Virus record (IMG/VR): IMGVR_UViG_3300031509_000005
Coordinates: 1-29,318 of that record
Direction: 5' to 3' (one strand)
Origin: a virus
DNA length: 29,318 bases
The notes below the pieces were generated by a model, which did not search any database, was not told the origin of the DNA, and was given only the letters and a program-made list of their open reading frames with translations. Numbering within the stretch: position 1 is the first letter of the stretch; each line of letters begins with the position of its first letter. Both the position numbers and the translations under genes were made by a program. Below are positions 1 through 4,935 of the stretch, one piece after another.

Positions 1-61
1 AAAGGATAATGAGAAAATATTATAAACAAAAAGCAATTTTTTTAATTGGTTTAAAATCCTC

Positions 62-90
62 TTGACAAATTATTTATAATTTATTATAGT
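62..90 (+). promoter_or_regulatory. Early promoter P1 (TTGACA-N17-TATAGT)
   Basis: A perfect -35 box TTGACA (62-67) is followed by a 17-bp A/T spacer and TATAGT (85-90). Transcription would start near 97 and give a leader of about 24 bases before the ATG at 121. It heads the replication-gene cluster. After circularisation it lies directly behind the lysis genes. Confidence 0.75.
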
Positions 91-100
91 CATTTTATAA

Positions 101-120
101 AAATTAAATTAAATTAAAAT
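101..120 (+). promoter_or_regulatory. AAATT-repeat translation start region, first gene
   Basis: Three AAATT units (101-115) and AAAAT precede the ATG at 121, with no Shine-Dalgarno sequence. The same triplet of AAATT units (420-434) directly abuts the ATG at 435. A/T-only unstructured tracts are known to help ribosomal protein S1-dependent or SD-independent initiation. That role here is inference. Confidence 0.4.
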
Positions 121-405
121 ATGGTAAATTTTGATTATCAAAAAGAAATTTTTAAAAAATTAACCTCAGATATTGAAAAATATAAATTTTTAGAAAAACT
201 TCGAGATATCCTTCGGAATGTTCAAAAACTTTCTTGGCGGATCACTCAATTTGATAAAAAATTTCCATTAGAAGCCACTGATAAAAAAGACTATAAAAAT
301 TTATTAAACGCGTATTTAGAATTTGGAAAAGAGATTGAAAATATAGCGATGTTAATTAGAGAAAATGACACGAGAACAAACTCGCAAACTTTCAATAAAC
401 TTTAA
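121..405 (+). CDS. Hypothetical helical protein, first early gene
   Basis: This 94-residue protein is not recognised. It is predominantly helical and charged by eye (many K, E, L), with no Cys/His cluster, membrane segment or signal peptide. It starts at the ATG 31 bases after the -10 box of P1, behind AAATT repeats rather than an SD. It is the first gene transcribed from P1 and lies 29 bases before the replication initiator-like gene. That position suggests an early host-takeover or replication-accessory role, but nothing in the sequence shows it. Confidence 0.7.
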   Translation: MVNFDYQKEIFKKLTSDIEKYKFLEKLRDILRNVQKLSWRITQFDKKFPLEATDKKDYKNLLNAYLEFGKEIENIAMLIRENDTRTNSQTFNKL

Positions 406-434
406 ATTAAAAAAAATATAAATTAAATTAAATT

Positions 435-968
435 ATGAAATATATAAAATTCAACACTAAATTTTGGTATGACGGGTATATTTCAAGTTTAAGCCCGACC
501 GAAAAATTGTTTTTCTTATATCTTTTTACTAATCCAAGAGTAGATAAAACTGGCATATATGAAATTCCCGACAAGATTATTGAAAGCGAACTTAACATAA
601 CACACGCCGAATTACTTCAACTGAAAGCAAAAATGATGAAAGATAATAAATTTTATTTTTATAAAGATTGGGTATATATTGTTAACTTCGCTAAACATAA
701 TAAGTTTTCGACCGCCGAAAATATCGTAAAAGATTATAAAAAAGAATTTGACGCCATCCCAAAAGAAGTGAAAGACTATTTTATAAAAGAACTAAAACTT
801 CCTTATAAAATTCCAATTGAAAACACTGATAAAGTTAGGTTATCGTTAGATGTTAATGCTATGGTTATTGTTATTGTTATTGTTAATAGGGTAGATAGGG
901 TAGATAGGGTAGGTAGGGTAGAAGAGAGGCTAAATGAGGATGTTAATCCAGATGAAATATTACTATGA
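435..968 (+). CDS. Phage replication initiator-like protein (winged-helix N-terminus)
   Basis: The 177-residue protein opens with a pattern typical of phage replication-initiator/DnaD-like N-terminal winged-helix domains: KFWYDGYISSLSPTEKLFFL, then GIYEIP, then a recognition-helix region, then a wing ending WVYIVNFAKHNK (residues about 9-100). Such proteins bind the phage origin and recruit host helicase loader and helicase. The C-terminal 45 residues are encoded by short tandem repeats (VIVIVIV, then RVD/RVD/RVG/RVE) and are probably not a folded domain. No helicase-loader or DnaC-like C-terminal domain is present, so the protein is short for the family. It starts on an ATG directly after three AAATT units, without SD, and its stop overlaps the next start (ATGA). 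Family assignment is from remembered sequence pattern. Confidence 0.7.
   Translation: MKYIKFNTKFWYDGYISSLSPTEKLFFLYLFTNPRVDKTGIYEIPDKIIESELNITHAELLQLKAKMMKDNKFYFYKDWVYIVNFAKHNKFSTAENIVKDYKKEFDAIPKEVKDYFIKELKLPYKIPIENTDKVRLSLDVNAMVIVIVIVNRVDRVDRVGRVEERLNEDVNPDEILL
864..923 (+). repeat. Tandem repeats inside the initiator gene; candidate replication origin
   Basis: Four 6-bp units (GTTATT x3, GTTAAT; 864-887) run straight into four 9-bp units (AGGGTAGAT 888-896, AGGGTAGAT 897-905, AGGGTAGGT 906-914, AGGGTAGAA 915-923). Both unit lengths are multiples of three, so the frame is kept. In lambdoid and several lactococcal phages the iteron origin lies within the initiator gene. The arrangement here, a binding-type tandem array beside an A/T run within an initiator-like gene, is the same. 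Origin function is inference. Confidence 0.5.
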
Positions 969-1171
969 AACCAATAGAATATCTAAAACAAAACGCTCCG
1001 GTTCTTTTTCAAAAATATGCTCGTATTAAATTGGTAAAAATTGAACAAAGATTAAGAGATTTAAGAATTAAATATGTAGAAGAAATTGATGAAAAAAGAA
1101 AAAAGCAAATTGTTGAAGAAGGAAAAGAATTAAAAAAAGAATTAGAGGAATTAAAAGTTTTGATGAAATAA
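965..1171 (+). CDS. Small coiled-coil protein
   Basis: This is a 68-residue, highly charged protein. After an N-terminal segment (residues 1-22) it becomes a continuous helix of E/K/R/L heptad-like sequence, ending ELKKELEELKVLMK. It is not recognised. Its ATG overlaps the initiator stop codon (ATGA) and its own stop overlaps the RusA start (TAATG), so it is translationally coupled in the replication operon. A helicase-loader or initiator partner is possible by position only. Confidence 0.65.
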   Translation: MKPIEYLKQNAPVLFQKYARIKLVKIEQRLRDLRIKYVEEIDEKRKKQIVEEGKELKKELEELKVLMK

Positions 1172-1569
1172 TGGAAAAACAATTTTTTTTATTTTTAAAT
1201 AAAAGTTTTAAAAAAGTTGGAGAAATAATGCTTCCGGGAAGTTTTATGGATTTAAACGAATATATAAGAGTAGAGAGAATGAATAAATACGCCGCTGCAG
1301 TTGTCAAATTAAATGAGACAAATAGAGTAAAAATGGAATGTTTAGGAAAAAAGAAAATTGATTTACCAGTATTTTTAGTTTTTGAATGGTATGTTAAGGA
1401 TAAAAGAAGGGATAAAGATAATATTGCTTTTTCTAAAAAGTTTATTTTAGATGGTTTGGTTGCAGCAAATGTAATAGAAAATGATAATTTTAAATCATTA
1501 ATTGGTTTTTTAGATTTGTTTTATGTAAGTGTAGATCAAAAGGTAGTTATTAGTTTTTATAAGTTTTAA
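1171..1569 (+). CDS. rusA: RusA-family Holliday junction resolvase
   Basis: The 132-residue protein carries the RusA signature: a Pro-Gly/LNEYI start region (residues 21-33), a hydrophobic strand, then KDKRRDKDN with Asp81 and Asp83, ILDGL, and a third acidic position near VIENDN (Asp105). RusA enzymes are dimers that cut four-way junctions symmetrically. In phages they resolve recombination or replication intermediates before packaging. E. coli RusA uses three Asp, two of them in a DxDN motif like this one. The first 20 residues exceed the usual family start, so initiation at Met20 (MLPGSF) is possible. The ATG at 1171 is preferred because it overlaps the upstream stop. Confidence 0.85.
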   Translation: MEKQFFLFLNKSFKKVGEIMLPGSFMDLNEYIRVERMNKYAAAVVKLNETNRVKMECLGKKKIDLPVFLVFEWYVKDKRRDKDNIAFSKKFILDGLVAANVIENDNFKSLIGFLDLFYVSVDQKVVISFYKF

Positions 1570-1570
1570 T

Positions 1571-1648
1571 ATGTTAAATAAAGTTTTTTGGTTTATTTTA
1601 GGTTGTCTTTTTGCTTTTTATTTGTTAAGAGGAATTAAATTTTTTTAA
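1571..1648 (+). CDS. Mini membrane protein (25 aa), paralogue of the one at 4115
   Basis: The ATG lies two bases after the RusA stop and opens a 25-residue peptide of one hydrophobic helix: FWFILG, then LFAFYLLRG, then a basic end and FF. It shares the FWFILG...LLR...FF layout with the 27-residue protein at 4115. The two genes share a run of 17 identical bases around the FWFILG codons. Conservation between two distant copies argues that it is a real gene. Function unknown; a single-pass inner-membrane peptide is the visible feature. Confidence 0.6.
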   Translation: MLNKVFWFILGCLFAFYLLRGIKFF

Positions 1649-1662
1649 TTTAAAAATACCTC

Positions 1663-1692
1663 TTGACAAATAAATTATAATATGTTTATAAT
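1663..1692 (+). promoter_or_regulatory. Early promoter P2 (TTGACA-N18-TATAAT)
   Basis: TTGACA at 1663-1668 and TATAAT at 1687-1692 are separated by 18 bp. Both hexamers match the sigma70 consensus perfectly. The site lies in the gap after the RusA operon. Expected initiation is near 1699, giving a leader of about 25 A/T-rich bases for the HTH gene at 1724. Confidence 0.8.
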
Positions 1693-1723
1693 AAATTTAT
1701 AAGTTAAGAAAAATAAAAAAAAT

Positions 1724-1942
1724 ATGATAGACGGAAAATATTCTTTAAAAGAAATTGAAAAAAAATTCGGTGTTCCGTATAGAACTTTATACTACTGGAT
1801 AAAAACAGGAAAACTTTTTGCTGAACAAGGAGTAAATAAATTCAGGAAGAAAGAATGGTATGTAAGTGAAAATGATTGGTTAGACATTCCTACTTTTATT
1901 CGCAATCGTTATAAATCAAAAAAAATAAAAAAGACCTTATGA
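1724..1942 (+). CDS. MerR/excisionase-type helix-turn-helix DNA-binding protein
   Basis: In this 72-residue protein, residues 5-45 read as a MerR-like or excisionase-like HTH (YSLKEIEKKFGVPYRTLYYW followed by IKTGKLFAE). A second segment resembles the wing or substrate-contact helix (WYVSENDWLDIP). The C-terminus is basic. Proteins like this bind DNA as small transcription or recombination regulators. With no integrase in the genome, a transcriptional role is more likely than excision. It has its own consensus promoter, so it may be an early regulator of later promoters (inference). Its stop overlaps the next gene's start. Confidence 0.7.
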   Translation: MIDGKYSLKEIEKKFGVPYRTLYYWIKTGKLFAEQGVNKFRKKEWYVSENDWLDIPTFIRNRYKSKKIKKTL

Positions 1943-2112
1943 AAGTTTTTTTTATTAACATCATCGGTTTTAGACCGTATCCAATTACGAAAGAATATTG
2001 TGAAAAAGCAAGTAATTTTGGAACGGCGGTAAATAGAGCTATAAAAAAATATTTAAAAGAAACTAAAGGAAAAAAAAGATTAAAAAATATGGTAATTAAG
2101 GTTAAGGTTTAA
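1939..2112 (+). CDS. Small basic hypothetical protein (57 aa)
   Basis: The ATG overlaps the stop of the HTH gene (ATGA). The protein begins with a short hydrophobic strand and continues as FRPYPITKEYCEKASNFGTA, then AVNRAIKKYLKETKGKKRLK and a basic tail. It is not recognised. The composition (Lys-rich, one amphipathic helix, a final beta-like MVIKVKV) suggests a small alpha/beta nucleic-acid or protein-binding module, but nothing decisive is visible. Coupled translation with the HTH protein suggests they may act together. Confidence 0.55.
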   Translation: MKVFFINIIGFRPYPITKEYCEKASNFGTAVNRAIKKYLKETKGKKRLKNMVIKVKV

Positions 2113-2138
2113 CTTATTATAAATTTATTTTTAAATCT

Positions 2139-2927
2139 ATGGTAAAAACAATAAAGGTTGAAAAAACCGAAAAAGGAATAATCCCGCTTTCAGGGGAATT
2201 GGCAAATTTTTTTAATAAATATGCGATGTTGGGAACGGAAAATTTAGTGGGAAAAGCTCCGATTTTAAAGATTCATTCACAGGGGCGATCCACTACCAAC
2301 TTTTTAGAAGATGGTTCAGAGCCGCAAGATGGAAGTTTTTTCTACACCCCGACGAAAGAAGATTTTGGCAGAAACATAACCGTTCATATTCTAACTATAA
2401 GTAGAGGATTTAGAACAGATGGGGTTGGTGGGAAAAAAGATGTTTTTAATCAATTGGTGGGTGGAATAATAAAAACACCGGTGAGAATTCTTCCCTTCTT
2501 GATGTTTTTTTCTGGTAAAAGGTTAAAATATTTATGGGAATTTGGAAAAGAAATTTCTCAATATACAAGACAAAAGCCGGTGCCAATACCAATGTTTGCG
2601 ATTGAAGTCAGAATGTTTACTGAAAAAGTAAGAAACGATTACGGAGCAAGTTGGGTGGTAAATTTTGAAATTCAAAAAGAAGAAAATGGAATACCAGTTT
2701 TTATCAAAGATGTTGAGTTTCTTAATAAATTGAAAGATAAAGTAGAAGAAATGAAAATTTTCATAGAAGATATTATTGAGGCTAAATCGACAGAAGAAGA
2801 AGTAGAAACAACACCAATTCCAGAACCAATTCCAATTTCAGATATAGAAACTTCTTTTGAAAAAGTTTCAGAAGAGGAATTAGAAGAAAATGAAGAAAAA
2901 ATATCAGTTAAGGACATTCCTTTTTAA
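2139..2927 (+). CDS. Candidate single-stranded DNA-binding protein with DIPF tail
   Basis: The 262-residue protein has a beta-rich, aromatic-containing body (residues about 25-200). A Pro/Glu-rich linker (about 210-245) follows, and an acidic C-terminus ends EENEEKISVKDIPF. The acidic tail with a terminal D-I-P-F is the hallmark by which bacterial and phage SSBs recruit host repair and replication proteins. The body does not read as the usual E. coli-type OB fold of about 110 residues, so this may be a divergent SSB family. It lies among initiator and resolvase genes, which fits. No SD; the ATG follows a TTATTTTTAAAT tract shared with the capsid gene leader. SSB role is inference from tail and context. 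Confidence 0.6.
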   Translation: MVKTIKVEKTEKGIIPLSGELANFFNKYAMLGTENLVGKAPILKIHSQGRSTTNFLEDGSEPQDGSFFYTPTKEDFGRNITVHILTISRGFRTDGVGGKKDVFNQLVGGIIKTPVRILPFLMFFSGKRLKYLWEFGKEISQYTRQKPVPIPMFAIEVRMFTEKVRNDYGASWVVNFEIQKEENGIPVFIKDVEFLNKLKDKVEEMKIFIEDIIEAKSTEEEVETTPIPEPIPISDIETSFEKVSEEELEENEEKISVKDIPF

Positions 2928-2930
2928 AAT

Positions 2931-3479
2931 ATGAAAAAAATAATTATTATATTATTAGTTATTCTTTTAACTTATGGACTTATTTACAGAATGGAAAAAA
3001 GCCAATCCAAGGACGTATATGCTTCACGAAATAAAGTTTTACCTTCGATATTTATTACTCCCACGCCTTCGCCGGTTGATGAAAGATTGGTTAAACTTCA
3101 GAAATTTTTTAAGAAATATAATTCTTCGCTCTATGATTTTTCTAAAAAATTCATTGAAGTATCTGATAAGTATGGTTTTGATTGGAAACTTCTACCTGCT
3201 ATTTCGGGGGTTGAATCAACTTTTGGTAAATTTACTCCTTCTTGTGCTAAGTATAATCCTTTCGGTTGGACTTCTACTACTTCACCTTGTGGTTTCTATC
3301 GGTTTTCATCTTTTTCGGAAGCTATCGAAGTGGTGGGAAGGGGAATTGGAACAGAAAGTTTTTATGATAAGTTTAGAAAAACAAAAAGAATTGAAGACCT
3401 CGCCAAAGTATATTGTCCGGTGGACGACAAATGGGATAAAAACTTATATTATTTCATTTCTGAATTAGAAAAAATATGA
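2931..3479 (+). CDS. Membrane-anchored lysozyme/glucosaminidase-like protein
   Basis: The 182-residue protein has a Lys-rich start and a hydrophobic helix (residues 4-18) acting as signal or anchor. A Pro-rich spacer follows, then a lysozyme-like domain (about 50-182) with LLPAISGVESTFGKF, where Glu95 is the likely catalytic acid, then NPFGW, FSSFSEAIEVVGRGIG and a YCPVDDKW end. I associate this arrangement with small exported muramidase/glucosaminidase proteins common in Patescibacteria. Three Cys (in PSCAK, SPCGF, VYCPV) fit an oxidising extracytoplasmic location. It lies in the early region away from the lysis genes, so it may act in cell-wall remodelling or superinfection rather than final lysis (inference). 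ATG starts three bases after the SSB stop. Confidence 0.7.
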   Translation: MKKIIIILLVILLTYGLIYRMEKSQSKDVYASRNKVLPSIFITPTPSPVDERLVKLQKFFKKYNSSLYDFSKKFIEVSDKYGFDWKLLPAISGVESTFGKFTPSCAKYNPFGWTSTTSPCGFYRFSSFSEAIEVVGRGIGTESFYDKFRKTKRIEDLAKVYCPVDDKWDKNLYYFISELEKI

Positions 3480-3640
3480 GATGGTGTAAATTTTGTGGTG
3501 AACAAATTCAATGGTTTAGGGATGGAAAAAAAATAATTCCGTTAGATTGTAAAGGGAGAGATCATAGAAAGTTTTGTATAAGAAGTGAAGAGTATATTAA
3601 GAAAAGAGAAGAAAAGTTGAATAAAAAGTTCAAAGTTTAA
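3476..3640 (+). CDS. Small zinc-ribbon protein (54 aa)
   Basis: The ATG overlaps the preceding TGA. The protein begins with CKFCGEQIQWFRDGKKIIPLD and continues with DHRKFC, a C-x2-C ... H-x3-C arrangement like the one-domain zinc ribbons common in phage genomes. A basic helix follows. Such proteins are thought to bind nucleic acid or host transcription components; the actual target is unknown. It opens the cluster of very small genes between 3.4 and 4.9 kb. Confidence 0.65.
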   Translation: MRWCKFCGEQIQWFRDGKKIIPLDCKGRDHRKFCIRSEEYIKKREEKLNKKFKV

Positions 3641-3650
3641 ATTTAATTTT

Positions 3651-3759
3651 ATGGAAAAAAAATTTGTTTTAACAACTTTGTTGGGAAGAAGAAGCGGATA
3701 AAGACTGGTGGGAAGAAGTTAGAAAATTAAAAGTTAGAAATAAGAAAAATGAAATATGA
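3651..3759 (+). pseudogene. Broken small gene containing the DKDWWEEVRKLKV repeat
   Basis: An ATG at 3651 gives only 16 residues (MEKKFVLTTLLGRRSG, stop at 3699-3701). In the +1 frame the sequence continues as WEEEADKDWWEEVRKLKVRNKKNEI with a stop at 3757-3759, overlapping the start of the next gene. This looks like one small gene broken by a frameshift. A +1 programmed shift or a sequencing error is possible. The WW-containing segment is duplicated at 4220 without a start codon. Confidence 0.4.
3697..3736. repeat. 40-bp direct repeat, copy 1
   Basis: Forty bases are identical to 4220-4259. In one frame both copies encode DKDWWEEVRKLKV. Together the two copies bracket the zinc-finger gene at 3749, the inverted repeat at 4078 and the mini membrane gene at 4115. 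The bracketed segment could have arisen by, or be lost through, recombination between them. Confidence 0.9.
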
Positions 3760-4030
3760 AATAATTTACGCTGTTTGTCCTATATGTAAAACTCAATTGA
3801 GGCAAATAATTAACACGGCAAGAAAATTTGTAAATTTTTGTGATAATTGTGGAGTAATAAATAATCCAACTTATTCTTATTATTACAAAGAGGCGATAAA
3901 AAGATTTTACGAAGAAGAAATTAAAAAAAAGAAATCAGAAATTTTAAAACAAGAAGAATATCTTAAAAAGTTAAAAGAAGAATTAAAAGAAATTGAGTTT
4001 CGTTATAATAAATTTCTTAAAAGTTTATAA
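3749..4030 (+). CDS. Zinc-ribbon plus coiled-coil protein (93 aa)
   Basis: Residues about 8-35 form a four-cysteine zinc ribbon (CPIC at the first knuckle, CDNC at the second, about 18 residues apart). The remaining 55 residues are a single charged coiled coil (EEEIKKKKSEILKQEEYLKK and onward). Zinc ribbons with coiled coils usually mediate protein or nucleic-acid contacts. No specific family is recognised. The gene lies between the two copies of the 40-bp repeat. Its ATG lies within the reading frame of the broken upstream gene, so the two may once have been translationally coupled. Confidence 0.65.
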   Translation: MKYEIIYAVCPICKTQLRQIINTARKFVNFCDNCGVINNPTYSYYYKEAIKRFYEEEIKKKKSEILKQEEYLKKLKEELKEIEFRYNKFLKSL

Positions 4031-4077
4031 AGTTAATAGAAGTTTTTGATAATTGGGGAAAAATAACTTGTTATAAG

Positions 4078-4103
4078 TCAAACTATAAAAAAATATAGTT
4101 TGA
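4078..4103. repeat. Perfect 10-bp inverted repeat with A6 loop
   Basis: TCAAACTATA (4078-4087), six A, TATAGTTTGA (4094-4103). It lies in the gap between the zinc-ribbon gene and the mini membrane gene, just after an extended -10-like TGTTATAAG (4069-4077). No T-run follows, so it is a poor intrinsic terminator. A 5' hairpin of the following message or an operator is more likely. Confidence 0.55.
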
Positions 4104-4114
4104 GATGTAAAACT

Positions 4115-4198
4115 ATGACGCCACTTGAAAAAACATTTTGGTTTATTTTAGGAATAATGGTGGGGTTATTAGTTTTAAGAAATACAAGGTTTTTTTAG
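4115..4198 (+). CDS. Mini membrane protein (27 aa), paralogue of the one at 1571
   Basis: This short gene encodes a polar start (MTPLEKT), one hydrophobic helix (FWFILGIMVGLLVL) and RNTRFF. The FWFILG...LLVLRN..FF layout matches the peptide at 1571, with 17 identical bases across the shared motif. It follows the 10-bp inverted repeat and has no SD. Two retained copies suggest a selected function, perhaps altering the host membrane, but no evidence for a mechanism is visible. Confidence 0.6.
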   Translation: MTPLEKTFWFILGIMVGLLVLRNTRFF

Positions 4199-4219
4199 TT
4201 TTAAGGCTCTGAGGAGCGC

Positions 4220-4259
4220 GATAAAGACTGGTGGGAAGAAGTTAGAAAATTAAAAGTTA
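4220..4259. repeat. 40-bp direct repeat, copy 2
   Basis: Identical to 3697-3736. Upstream in the coding frame there is a stop codon (taa, 4203-4205) and no ATG before the repeat. This copy can therefore only be a remnant (ERDKDWWEEVRKLKVKK and stop), not an expressed gene. Confidence 0.9.
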
Positions 4260-4272
4260 AAAAATAAAAAAT

Positions 4273-4386
4273 ATGTTAACAACTATCTTTTATTTATTAT
4301 TAGCCGTTAACAATATGATAATTTTTAATTCGCAATTATTTTTAATTGCTTTTTCAATAGACCTTTTTATTTTATTGTTTTTTTAG
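4273..4386 (+). CDS. Small hydrophobic membrane protein (37 aa)
   Basis: Almost the entire 37-residue peptide is hydrophobic: LTTIFYLLLAV, a short polar NN, then MIIFNSQLFLIAFSIDLFILLFF. This fits one or two membrane helices. The ATG lies 13 bases after the second copy of the 40-bp repeat. It is not recognised. It belongs to a run of four tiny membrane-protein genes in the early region (1571, 4115, 4273, 4772). Confidence 0.45.
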   Translation: MLTTIFYLLLAVNNMIIFNSQLFLIAFSIDLFILLFF

Positions 4387-4436
4387 AATTTAGAAAATAA
4401 CAAGATTAAAAATTAAAAATAGTAAATAAAAAGAAT

Positions 4437-4748
4437 ATGAAGAAAAAGAAAACAAAATGGGTTGGAAAAGTAGATTACGAAAATGGTTTTTTCAGAAGTG
4501 GGGTTGTTAAAAACAATATTCCAAAACACGATGTGATAATTATTCAATTTAAAAAAGAAATAAAGAAAAATAAAAAGATTTTTATAGATAAAGATGATTG
4601 GTGTTTAGCATTAGATGAAGCAATGGTAGTTTGTTTTCTTATTTTAAAATCAATTCTTTATTATGTTTTTAATTTAAAAAAGGATATAAGACTGCTTGAG
4701 TATGAAGATGAATTAAAAACTTTAAAAATAAAAAAAGTTAAAAGTTAA
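4437..4748 (+). CDS. Hypothetical protein (103 aa)
   Basis: A Lys-rich start (MKKKKTKWVGKVDYENGFFR) is followed by a beta-rich stretch with HDVIIIQFKK. A mixed hydrophobic helix comes next (ALDEAMVVCFLILKSILYYV, residues about 60-80), and the end is charged. The central helix contains acidic residues, so a membrane location is uncertain. Not recognised. Position is in the early small-gene cluster, upstream of the packaging promoter. Confidence 0.6.
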   Translation: MKKKKTKWVGKVDYENGFFRSGVVKNNIPKHDVIIIQFKKEIKKNKKIFIDKDDWCLALDEAMVVCFLILKSILYYVFNLKKDIRLLEYEDELKTLKIKKVKS

Positions 4749-4771
4749 AAATAACTATAACACCGCTATTT

Positions 4772-4891
4772 ATGAACAACGAACAATTAATATCTTTGTT
4801 TATTTTTATTTTTTCTTTAGTAATTGCTTTTTATCTTGGTTTTTATCTTCTTCATTTAGTTTTTTATACTCTTTTTCTTATTGGAATTTAA
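4772..4891 (+). CDS. Small hydrophobic membrane protein (39 aa)
   Basis: After a polar start (MNNEQLIS) the peptide is a continuous hydrophobic run (LFIFIFSLVIAFYLGFYLLH and beyond) with no charged residue. It is about 30 residues long, enough for one long or two short helices. No SD. It is the last gene before the packaging promoter at 4900. Function unknown. Confidence 0.5.
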   Translation: MNNEQLISLFIFIFSLVIAFYLGFYLLHLVFYTLFLIGI

Positions 4892-4899
4892 AATTCTAC

Positions 4900-4926
4900 T
4901 TGACAAGAAAAATAAAATAATATACT
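4900..4926 (+). promoter_or_regulatory. Promoter P3 for the packaging operon (TTGACA)
   Basis: A perfect TTGACA lies at 4900-4905. The -10 box is either TATACT (4921-4926, 15-bp spacer) or TACTCT (4923-4928, 17-bp spacer). Either puts the start near 4932-4935, at the 5' edge of the long hairpin that begins at 4936. It precedes the winged-helix and terminase genes. Confidence 0.65.
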
Positions 4927-4935
4927 CTAAAATTT

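Larger units (their letters stand above)
1..127. repeat. Terminal direct repeat, left copy
   Basis: Bases 1-127 are identical to 29192-29318. The repeat holds the first promoter and the first two codons of the first gene. A perfect repeat of exactly 127 bases at the ends of a contig is most simply the k-mer overlap left by an assembler on a circular or circularly permuted molecule. A true short terminal redundancy is possible but less likely. Confidence 0.95.

Noticed and set aside
9-65. 18-codon frame MRKYYKQKAIFLIGLKSS after an SD-like AAGG, repeated at the right end
   Set aside because: It ends inside promoter P1, and its A/T composition makes chance likely; no support for a gene.
2974-3468. 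164-codon frame overlapping the lysozyme-like gene in another frame
   Set aside because: The main frame has clear motifs (signal helix, Glu95, NPFGW), while this frame is Leu/Arg-rich without any recognisable pattern.
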